A stretch of 11,924 bases of DNA, from positions 1 through 11,924 of the forward strand of contig JADYYC010000439.1 of assembly GCA_020853835.1 (NCBI GenBank), written 5' to 3'. A model generated the notes under the pieces. That model saw only the letters and a list, made by a program, of their open reading frames with translations, did not search any database and was not told the DNA's origin. The translations under genes and the position numbers were made by a program. The DNA is from Anaerolineales bacterium (GTDB taxonomy: Bacteria > Chloroflexota > Anaerolineae > Anaerolineales > UBA4823). This document shows, piece by piece, positions 6,539 through 11,924 of this stretch. The number at the start of each line of letters is the position of its first letter. Within the stretch, counting starts at the first letter, position 1.

Positions 6539-7675
6539 AACGGCGCCGGCGACCTGGTTTAGCGCCTCGACGAACGCCGCCGCCATCTTTTCGAGGTTGA
6601 CCTCCTGCGAGACGATCCGGTACGAGGCCACCCCCATGCGGCGCAGGCGCGGCGGGTCGGCCAGCGCGTCCGACAAAGCCGCGTTCAGAGCAGCCTGCAG
6701 CGCCCCCGGCTCACCCGCGGGCAGCCGCCAGCCGTTTTCGGAGCGCACCAGGTCGTCCTGCGTCCCGTCGCCCTCGCCGACGATCACCGGCAGCCCGAAC
6801 GACATCGCCTGCTGAACCGCCAGCCCGCCGGTGCCGGGCAGCACGAACAAGTCGGCTTTCTCGAAACAGCGCTCCAACTCAACCCCGAATTTTGAACCCA
6901 GGAACTCGGCCTCGGGATAGGCGCGGGCTGCGAGCGCCTGGAGCTCCGCCTGCGCCGGGCCCTCGCCGACGATCCACAGGCGCGGGCGCTTATCAGCGGG
7001 CAGGCTCGCACAGGCTTCTAACAGAAGATCGAGGCGCTTGCGCTGCTGTAGGCGGCCCACGAATAAAACGACGGGGCGCCCCGTGAACCCATCGGGGCGG
7101 TCGGGAGGCGGGCGCGTGGGCTTCGCCGCGGCCGCGTTTGGCGCGGTAAAGATCCGCTCGGGCGGGAAGCCGAGCGCCTGGTATTCCTGCGCGCCGCGTT
7201 GGGAATAGGCGATCAATCCATCCAGCATGCTCAGGAAGCGCGCGCGCGAGCCGCGGCGAATCCCTCCAAAAAGCCCCTTCAACGGCGGCGCGCCCAGGCC
7301 CCAGCCGAGCACCGGCCGGCCGCGCGCATGCATCCAGCTCACCGCCCGGCGCGTGTTGAGATAGCGCAGGTTGGCTTCTACGATCAGCGCATCGGGCTGC
7401 CAGCGTTCGAGCCAGACCAGAAGCCCCTCCTGCCAGCACTGATAGAACGGGGAGGTAATATCGAAATAGTGCCGGTTCCGGCCCATAAACAGGACGCCCT
7501 TGTCGAGCTTCTCAACCGGGACGATCCCCTCGCCCGGGAGGGGCTGACCGGCAAACACGCTCAGCCCGCCCTCGCAAGAGCCTGCCAGCGTCTCGAAAAA
7601 CGGGGCGCGGTAAGCCGGCAGCACGCGCTGCTGCACGGCAAGCCGTCCGTGGAAAATCACGTTTTCGTCACTCAT
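6524..7675 (-). CDS. Family 4-type glycosyltransferase with altered EX7E motif
   Basis: The product is 383 aa with a GT-B fold. Its ATG overlaps the end of the methyltransferase gene by 8 nt (ATGAGTGA). The N-terminal acceptor half includes RAPFFETLA (23-31), and the C-terminal donor half begins with VLFVGRLQQRKRLDLLLEA (203-221), typical of GT4 enzymes. WIVGEGP follows at 234-240, and PGTGGLAVQQAMSFGLPVI lies at 280-298. The two glutamates of the EX7E motif map to Gly281 and Gln289, so both are absent. It probably transfers a sugar from a nucleotide donor to a lipid-linked or surface glycan on the cytoplasmic side of the membrane. It is the last gene of a four-gene operon and runs 15 bp into the convergent kinase gene. 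Donor and acceptor cannot be told from sequence. Confidence 0.8.
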   Translation of the reverse strand: MSDENVIFHGRLAVQQRVLPAYRAPFFETLAGSCEGGLSVFAGQPLPGEGIVPVEKLDKGVLFMGRNRHYFDITSPFYQCWQEGLLVWLERWQPDALIVEANLRYLNTRRAVSWMHARGRPVLGWGLGAPPLKGLFGGIRRGSRARFLSMLDGLIAYSQRGAQEYQALGFPPERIFTAPNAAAAKPTRPPPDRPDGFTGRPVVLFVGRLQQRKRLDLLLEACASLPADKRPRLWIVGEGPAQAELQALAARAYPEAEFLGSKFGVELERCFEKADLFVLPGTGGLAVQQAMSFGLPVIVGEGDGTQDDLVRSENGWRLPAGEPGALQAALNAALSDALADPPRLRRMGVASYRIVSQEVNLEKMAAAFVEALNQVAGAVLPGG

Positions 7676-8531
7676 ACACCGCGACCAGATAAGCCTTCCA
7701 ATCTATTTCATTCAGGGCGTCGATCCCAGGGTACCCAGGCTTCATGCGGTAGATACGGTAACCGGCGCGGCTGAAAGCCTCCCAGGCAGCCAGGGCTGCC
7801 TGAGGCCCGTGCAGTTCCATCAAGACCAGCGGGCGCGCATCCTCCAACAGACGATGCATCCCGGGGAGCGCCAGCACCTCCCCGCCCTCGATGTCGAGCT
7901 TGATCGCCTGTGGGGGCGGGTTGCCCAGCCGGTAGACGAAATCATCCAGGCTCAGCCCTTCCACGTCAACCGCCTCCGAGTATTTGTATTCGTCCCGCCC
8001 GGCCGAGCCCTCCGCTTTCCCCATCCCTCCGGAAGGCCCGATCAGAAACCGCACCCGCCGGCTGGCCTCCACCACCGCGGCTGGAACGAGCGTGAGCGGC
8101 TCCCTCCCATCCCCCAGCGCCAGGTTGGCGCGCAGGCGCTCCTGGTTGGCGGGCAGCGCCTCGAACGCGTAAACCTGCCCACCCGGCCCCACCCGCCGTG
8201 CGATCAGCAGGCTGATATAGCCGATGTTCGCCCCGACGTCGTAAACGACCATCCCCGGCCCGATAAAGTCCGCCAGCGCCGCCTGCAGGTCAGGCTCGTA
8301 CGTGCCCAGCCAGTAATCCTTCTCGCTCTGCAGATCGAGCTGCATCAGGCGGCCCTGCAGCCCGCCCGCCGCCACCGTAACCACGCTCAGGCCCTCGGGC
8401 GCGGCCCGGTTCAGCGCCCCCCGCACCAGCCGCGCCAGCGCGGGAACGCGGTAGAGCTGGCGCTTGACCGGCATCGGCAGGGCGCGCGCAGCCCAGGCGG
8501 CCAGGCTTAGAAGAGGGCTGGTTTCGCTCAT
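7668..8531 (-). CDS. FkbM-family SAM-dependent methyltransferase
   Basis: The product is 287 aa. The open frame extends to 8729, but the ATG at 8531 is chosen because it overlaps the upstream glycosyltransferase stop by 4 nt (ATGA) and because the extra 66 residues are Arg/Pro-rich shadow sequence. The SAM-binding Rossmann core starts with VVYDVGANIGYISLL (95-109). It continues with YAFEALPANQERLRANL (121-137), a family-typical stretch. KLDIEGGEVLALPGM (211-225) and LMELHG (237-242) are also hallmarks of FkbM proteins. Members of this family O-methylate sugar hydroxyls in polysaccharides and macrolides. Sitting between two glycosyltransferases, it most likely methylates a sugar of the glycan built by this operon. 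Residues 166-190 form a Gly/Ser-rich, polar loop of unknown role. Confidence 0.85.
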   Translation of the reverse strand: MSETSPLLSLAAWAARALPMPVKRQLYRVPALARLVRGALNRAAPEGLSVVTVAAGGLQGRLMQLDLQSEKDYWLGTYEPDLQAALADFIGPGMVVYDVGANIGYISLLIARRVGPGGQVYAFEALPANQERLRANLALGDGREPLTLVPAAVVEASRRVRFLIGPSGGMGKAEGSAGRDEYKYSEAVDVEGLSLDDFVYRLGNPPPQAIKLDIEGGEVLALPGMHRLLEDARPLVLMELHGPQAALAAWEAFSRAGYRIYRMKPGYPGIDALNEIDWKAYLVAVYE

Positions 8532-9616
8532 GCTGACAACACTTCCAGATAGGCTTCTACCATCTGATCCAACCCCAAGTGCCGCTCGGCGTGGGCGCGG
8601 GCGGCGCGGCGAAAGCGCGGCTGGTCGGCCAGGATTTCGAGCGCGGCCTCGACCAGGCTCTGTGTATCGGGGGGTTCCAGCCGCCAGGGGTCGCCGCCGT
8701 AAGGGACGACCCGCCCGGCGTCGCCGCACACCAGCTCGGGCAGCGCCCCCGTGTCAAAGGCGAGCACCGGCAGGCCGCACGCCAGCGCCTCGATCACGCT
8801 GTTTGGGCAAGCCGGGTTGATATCCGCCGAATAAAGCAGGTGCGCCGAACGGTCGATGGCGGGGATTTGCTCGCGCGGCGCCTGTCCGGCCCAGCTAATT
8901 TGGAAGCCGGCGGAGCCGCCGGATTGGCTGTGCCATGTGTCCCATCGACCGCGCAGCGCCTCAGCCACGCGCCCGACGACCACGAGCTCTAGCTTTCCCG
9001 CAAGGCGCGGCAGGGGCTGCTTCCGCAGCCGCTCCGCCAGCCCTTGCATCAAGCCCATCGCCGCCTGCAGGCCGTGCTCGTAGCCCCCCATCAGGCTGCC
9101 TTCGACCATCAGCACCCGCCACCGGTCCGGCGGTGGTCTTTCGGGGCCGTCCGGCGAATAAGCCGCCAGGTCCACCCCGTTCAGGATGACCCGGTGCGCA
9201 GCGCGGACCGCCCCCCTGCGGCGCTCCCACCATTCCTGGGAGAAGCGGCTCTGATAGACAATTCGATCTGCCAGCCGGCTTCGAATAAAACCGAGTAACC
9301 AATTGCCATACTCAGCCCGCAGGTAATGCCTCAGCCCCGCCTCGCTCACCCCGAGCTGGCGGTGCAGCCAGTTCATCCCATCCAGCCGCTGCACGATCGG
9401 GACGCCGCGGCGTCTCGCCCGCCACAGACCGCCCAGGGCGCGCGTCCCGCCCACCACCAGGACCGCCCCGAAGGGCGGATCATCAAGGCGGTGTGTGACC
9501 TCAATCCCGCGCTGAGCCAACCCTGCTTTGAGCTTATGGGTGAACGTCACCATTCCCCCCACCCCGCTCACCTGCGGGACAATGCAGATGCGCTTTGCGA
9601 GGCGATTAATATTCAC
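8528..9616 (-). CDS. GT-B fold glycosyltransferase (group 1/GT4-like)
   Basis: The product is 362 aa from the GTG at 9616, which overlaps the acetyltransferase stop by 11 nt and has a weak GGGGA just upstream. An ATG at 9658 would add 14 residues but overlap the upstream gene by 53 nt. The N-terminus RICIVPQVSGVGGMVTF (9-25) is the glycine-rich acceptor-domain loop of GT4 enzymes. QRLDGMNWLHR (76-86) and VILNGVDL (143-150) follow. The donor domain ends with YSADINPACPNSVIEALACG (262-281), where Glu276 is the second EX7E glutamate, and then GLPVLAFDTGALPEL. It probably adds a sugar to the same glycan or lipid as its neighbours. The final ATGA overlap couples it to the methyltransferase. Confidence 0.82.
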   Translation of the reverse strand: MNINRLAKRICIVPQVSGVGGMVTFTHKLKAGLAQRGIEVTHRLDDPPFGAVLVVGGTRALGGLWRARRRGVPIVQRLDGMNWLHRQLGVSEAGLRHYLRAEYGNWLLGFIRSRLADRIVYQSRFSQEWWERRRGAVRAAHRVILNGVDLAAYSPDGPERPPPDRWRVLMVEGSLMGGYEHGLQAAMGLMQGLAERLRKQPLPRLAGKLELVVVGRVAEALRGRWDTWHSQSGGSAGFQISWAGQAPREQIPAIDRSAHLLYSADINPACPNSVIEALACGLPVLAFDTGALPELVCGDAGRVVPYGGDPWRLEPPDTQSLVEAALEILADQPRFRRAARAHAERHLGLDQMVEAYLEVLSA

Positions 9617-10061
9617 GCTTCCCCACGCAACGCGCGGGCAGCCCCGCCCAGACTTCATCTTCGCCGGTGGATTCCAGCAGCACCGCGTTGGCGCCCACCA
9701 GCGTGCCGCGCCGCACGACCAGCACGCCGTCCTTGCAGAGGATTTTCGCCCCCGGCGAAAGGATGACGTCGTCCTCGATCACGATGCCTTCAAAGTTCGA
9801 GCGCTCAGCCGGGCGGTAGATGTCCGCCCGCCCCAGCGTAACGCCGGGGTAGATCTTCACTCGCGCGCCGATGGTCGACCTGGAATGCACCACCACGCCA
9901 ACGCCGCCGTGCGCAAGCTCAAAATCCGGGCCGACCGCCACGCTGCGCGGGATCTCGACTCCGAGCAGCTTCAGGGCGTAATAAGCCAGCCGCCCAACCA
10001 GCGGCCAGGCGCGAGCGTAAACCAATGTCGTCGGCAGATCGCGGGCCATTGCTCCAACCAT
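9606..10061 (-). CDS. Left-handed beta-helix (hexapeptide) acetyltransferase, serine acetyltransferase-like
   Basis: The product is 151 aa from the ATG at 10061. An ATG at 10049 (MARDLPTTL) is an equally plausible start, and the frame is open to 10127; no start has a good ribosome site. After an N-terminal helix (AWPLVGRLAYYALKLLGVEI), hexapeptide repeats fill residues about 40-140: VGPDFELAHGGVGVVVH (43-59) with His51 at the likely catalytic position, IGARVKIYPGVTLGR, EGIVIEDDVILSPGAKIL, VRRGTLVGANAVLLES and VWAGLPAR. It is shorter than CysE (about 270 aa) and lacks its N-terminal domain. It therefore more likely O- or N-acetylates a sugar in the glycan made by the downstream genes than serine for cysteine synthesis. 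It is the first gene of the operon and is divergent from lexA. Confidence 0.8.
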   Translation of the reverse strand: MVGAMARDLPTTLVYARAWPLVGRLAYYALKLLGVEIPRSVAVGPDFELAHGGVGVVVHSRSTIGARVKIYPGVTLGRADIYRPAERSNFEGIVIEDDVILSPGAKILCKDGVLVVRRGTLVGANAVLLESTGEDEVWAGLPARCVGKREY

Positions 10062-10080
10062 CTCGAACTGTGGTTGTACG

Positions 10081-10089
10081 ATTATGCCA
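10081..10089 (-). promoter_or_regulatory. Possible extended -10 promoter of the glycan operon
   Basis: On the minus strand TGGCATAAT reads as TGn followed by CATAAT, a 5 of 6 match to the -10 consensus. No good -35 is found at the right distance, which is common for extended -10 promoters. Transcription would begin near 10074, leaving a leader of only 13-25 nt to the two candidate starts. Confidence 0.35.
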
Positions 10090-10157
10090 CAAAAACGAGC
10101 ACTAAGGAGAAGCGCCCACTGCTGCATCTATTGGCCGGAGAAACTTTAAAATGCTCC

Positions 10158-10187
10158 TTGACACAGAACGTATGTTCGTGTTATCAT
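10158..10187 (+). promoter_or_regulatory. lexA promoter
   Basis: TTGACA at 10158-10163 is a perfect -35. TATCAT at 10182-10187 is a 5 of 6 match to the -10 after an 18-nt spacer. The local DNA is clearly more AT-rich than the genes on either side. Transcription would begin near 10194, about 70 nt before the lexA ATG. Confidence 0.7.
10166..10177. promoter_or_regulatory. LexA operator (SOS box)
   Basis: GAACGTATGTTC is a perfect GAAC-N4-GTTC palindrome and fits the Gram-positive-type LexA/DinR consensus, including its R-N-R-Y centre. It lies wholly within the spacer between the -35 and -10 of the lexA promoter, so bound LexA would block RNA polymerase directly. This indicates autoregulation and SOS induction. 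Confidence 0.85.
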
Positions 10188-10231
10188 ATTATTAGCACAA
10201 ATAAGCGAGTAATTTAACGGTATTGAGGATC

Positions 10232-10267
10232 ATGTCTTTTCGAATCAGATTGGAGGAACGCCTATGA
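10232..10267 (+). other. Possible 11-codon leader ORF before lexA
   Basis: ATG at 10232 opens an 11-residue frame (MSFRIRLEERL) whose TGA at 10265-10267 overlaps the lexA ATG. A GAGG lies just upstream of it. The lexA ribosome site GGAGG (10252-10256, 7 nt before the ATG) is inside this frame. It could couple lexA translation to leader translation, or it may be chance. Confidence 0.2.
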
Positions 10268-11010
10268 TGGCCCGACGTAGAAGGAAAGAGCTGAGTGACC
10301 GCCAGATTCGCATTCTGCAGGTGCTGGAGAGCTTTCAATCCAAGAACGGCTACCCTCCTTCCATCCGTGAGATTTGCGAAAAAGCCAGCATTTCATCGAC
10401 TTCGGTGGTGAATTATTACCTCGACCAGTTGAAAGAGATGGGCTACATCGAGCGCGATGAAGGCGTCTCGCGCGGCATCCGCCTGCTCAAACCCGCGGGC
10501 GCTCTCGCCGGACAGTTCGAGGGCGCGGTGCGCTCGGCCACCCTGGCCGCTCAGAACGTGGGCCGCGCCATGGGCGAGATGCTGCAGGTGCCCTTGATGG
10601 GGCGCATCGTCGCCGGCGCGCCCATCCCGGTCCCGCCCTCCGATTTCTCTTACTTCGACGCAGAAAGTATGGTGGACGTCGCCAGCAGCCTGCTGCCGAG
10701 CAACGAGAAAGGCACGGGCCTGTTTGCGCTCGAAGTCCAGGGCGACTCGATGATCGACGCCATGGTTCACGACGGCGATATCGTGATCATGAAGCCCGCC
10801 CGCGAAGCGCACAACGGCGAGATGGTGGCCGTCTGGCTCAAAGACCGGGATGAAACCACCCTGAAGTATTTTTACAACGAGCAAAAGCGCGTCCGCCTGC
10901 AGCCCGCCAACCGCACCATGCAGCCGATTTACATCGACGACCCTTCGATTGTGGAGATCCAGGGCAAGGTCATCATGGTGATCCGCCAGGTTCACGGCAT
11001 GGTCATCTGA
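10264..11010 (+). CDS. lexA: LexA, SOS-response repressor and self-cleaving peptidase (S24 family)
   Basis: The product is 248 aa, longer than the usual 200 or so. GGAGG lies 7 nt before the ATG; a second ATG follows at once at 10267. Residues about 8-72 are the winged helix-turn-helix: LSDRQIRILQVLESF, NGYPPSIREICEKASISST and VVNYYLDQLKEMGYI are typical of LexA. The C-terminal protease domain has the self-cleavage site Ala117-Gly118 (VAGAP), catalytic Ser162 in QGDSMIDA and Lys201 in TTLKYFY. On DNA damage RecA filaments stimulate cleavage and so derepress SOS genes. The extra length comes from a linker near residues 78-107 and an insertion near 130-150, between the cleavage site and the catalytic core. 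It has its own promoter with a perfect LexA box and ends at a strong terminator, so it is probably monocistronic. Confidence 0.96.
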   Translation: MMARRRRKELSDRQIRILQVLESFQSKNGYPPSIREICEKASISSTSVVNYYLDQLKEMGYIERDEGVSRGIRLLKPAGALAGQFEGAVRSATLAAQNVGRAMGEMLQVPLMGRIVAGAPIPVPPSDFSYFDAESMVDVASSLLPSNEKGTGLFALEVQGDSMIDAMVHDGDIVIMKPAREAHNGEMVAVWLKDRDETTLKYFYNEQKRVRLQPANRTMQPIYIDDPSIVEIQGKVIMVIRQVHGMVI

Positions 11011-11022
11011 CCGAACACTCAG

Positions 11023-11053
11023 GCTGCGGTCGTCAAGACCGCAGCTTTTTTTT
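11023..11053 (+). terminator. Intrinsic terminator of lexA
   Basis: GCTGCGGTC (11023-11031) and GACCGCAGC (11037-11045) form a perfect 9-bp stem around a 5-nt loop, followed directly by eight T. The T-run overlaps the last 2 nt of the convergent nuclease gene. There is no matching run of A on the other side, so it should act mainly on the plus-strand transcript. Confidence 0.92.
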
Positions 11054-11924
11054 ACCGCGATACAAAGGGGAGGAAAATCGAGGGCTGCGCGGGCGCAAAC
11101 CCCACCACGACAGGGTCGTGATCCGAGCTGCGCCGGCTGGTATCGTTCTGACCCGCCAGGGCCGCCGGGTAATCCGCGTTGATGTGCACCGCCCGCGGGC
11201 GCACCGGCGCCAGCCCGGTTTTTGGAATAAACAACAGGTCATCTGGCGTCTGAGAAACCCCTCCATATATATAGCTAAAACGATCTGAGGCGGGAGCCAG
11301 CAGCATCGCCTGCTGCAGGCCCACCGATGACAGGGTTGTGAGCGGCAGCGAACCCGGATGGTCGTTGAAGTCGCCCAGAACCACGATCTGCGCGGCTGGA
11401 GAAGCATCCCGGAGCTGGCCCGCCAGCCCGGCCACAAATCGCGCCTCTTCGATCCGCCGGGGCAGCGTGTACTCCACGGTTGAAGTGTCGCCCACCTTGG
11501 ACTTGAAATGGCAGACGACGACCCAAAATTCGTACGTATCGGAAGCGCTGGCGGCAGCGCCGAAACCTCCGGGCGCAGCCAGCCGCCCCTGGAAATGCGC
11601 TGCCAACGGCGGGCGGGAGAAAAGCCGGTTGCCATCCAGCACGCCGTCGCCGTTGAGGTCGCAAGTGACCAGGTTCTGTGGGTTGCGCGGGTCATCGTTC
11701 CCGTCCGGCCCAAAACCATCGATCAGCCCGGTGCAGCCCTGGTGAACCGCGGCTTCGAGCAGCGTGGCACGGTCGGGACGGAAGAGCAGCGCCACATCCA
11801 AACCTCGCGGGTCGGGCCCATCGTAATGCACGATCTCGTAATTCACGCTGAACTCGGGCCGGCTGACCAGCGCCTCCAGGACGCCCCGGTTTTCGGCCTC
11901 TTGCAGACCCAGTATCGCGGGGTA
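11052..11924 (-). CDS. Secreted endonuclease/exonuclease/phosphatase-family nuclease, partial (N-terminus beyond the right edge)
   Basis: The frame is open from the right edge to a TAA at 11052, giving 290 visible C-terminal residues. An in-frame GTG at 11846 is not the true start, because the upstream residues continue the fold with LGLQEAEN, which contains the metal-binding Glu motif. Further family motifs are CHFKSK (138-143), GDFND (184-188) and the terminal SDHDPV (267-272) with its catalytic Asp-His pair. An EF-hand-like loop, DLNGDGVLD (89-97), precedes GNRLFSRPPL, as in the extracellular nucleases of the ExeM-like group. The chain ends APAQPSIFLPFVSR, a short hydrophobic tail seen in many secreted Chloroflexota proteins (from memory). 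It probably degrades extracellular DNA or acts as a phosphoesterase outside the cell. The signal peptide lies outside the window. Convergent with lexA. Confidence 0.85.
   Translation of the reverse strand, partial: YPAILGLQEAENRGVLEALVSRPEFSVNYEIVHYDGPDPRGLDVALLFRPDRATLLEAAVHQGCTGLIDGFGPDGNDDPRNPQNLVTCDLNGDGVLDGNRLFSRPPLAAHFQGRLAAPGGFGAAASASDTYEFWVVVCHFKSKVGDTSTVEYTLPRRIEEARFVAGLAGQLRDASPAAQIVVLGDFNDHPGSLPLTTLSSVGLQQAMLLAPASDRFSYIYGGVSQTPDDLLFIPKTGLAPVRPRAVHINADYPAALAGQNDTSRRSSDHDPVVVGFAPAQPSIFLPFVSR

Noticed and set aside
8532..8729. N-terminal extension of the methyltransferase
   Set aside because: The 66 extra residues are almost wholly Arg, Pro, Gly and Ala and overlap the glycosyltransferase. 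The ATGA overlap at 8528-8531 gives a better start.
10151..10195. 14-codon frame from the ATG at 10151
   Set aside because: It covers the lexA -35, operator and -10, so it would start upstream of the predicted transcript and not be transcribed from that promoter. It has no ribosome site.
1..11924. CRISPR array, tRNA, prophage, toxin-antitoxin or insertion sequence
   Set aside because: I saw no regularly spaced direct repeats, cloverleaf, transposase or phage genes, or short overlapping toxin-antitoxin gene pairs. Gene junctions are tight and base use is even, apart from the AT-rich lexA promoter and the left-end secreted gene.

Overview
The window is about 12 kb of gene-dense, high-GC bacterial DNA. 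It has no rRNA, tRNA, CRISPR, insertion sequence or phage genes that I can see. The best guess for the host is a Chloroflexota bacterium, probably Anaerolineae-like. This rests on a Gram-positive-type LexA box (GAAC-N4-GTTC), an enlarged LexA, a secreted nuclease ending in the short hydrophobic tail IFLPFVSR, and a secreted protein with a pre-peptidase-type beta domain. The taxonomic call is inference.

Layout from left to right. (1) 1-542, minus: 5' part of a secreted protein with a PPC-like domain and the start of a second beta domain, running off the left edge. (2) 543-811: noncoding, with a hairpin and a degenerate dispersed palindromic repeat. (3) 812-2257, minus: a B12-binding-type radical SAM enzyme of unknown substrate. 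(4) 2258-2446: a divergent promoter region. (5) 2447-6538, plus: three overlapping genes, namely a NarL/LuxR-type response regulator, a four-helix membrane metallophosphoesterase and a multi-pass membrane histidine kinase. (6) 6524-10061, minus: four overlapping genes, in transcription order a hexapeptide acetyltransferase, a glycosyltransferase, a FkbM-type methyltransferase and a second glycosyltransferase. They probably build or decorate a surface glycan or glycolipid. (7) 10062-10263: a divergent regulatory region with a strong promoter and a LexA box inside it. (8) 10264-11010, plus: lexA, followed by a strong intrinsic terminator. (9) 11052-11924, minus: C-terminal 290 residues of a secreted endonuclease/exonuclease/phosphatase-family nuclease, running off the right edge.

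How the genes work together. The kinase and regulator form a complete two-component system on one transcript, and the membrane phosphoesterase is translationally coupled between them, so it is likely part of the same response. The glycan genes form a compact operon that meets the kinase gene tail to tail with a 15-bp overlap. LexA very probably represses its own promoter. The most unusual unit is the regulator-phosphoesterase-kinase operon, whose phosphoesterase has lost the usual Asn and His of its GNHD motif. I do not see a clear-cut new defence or mobile system.
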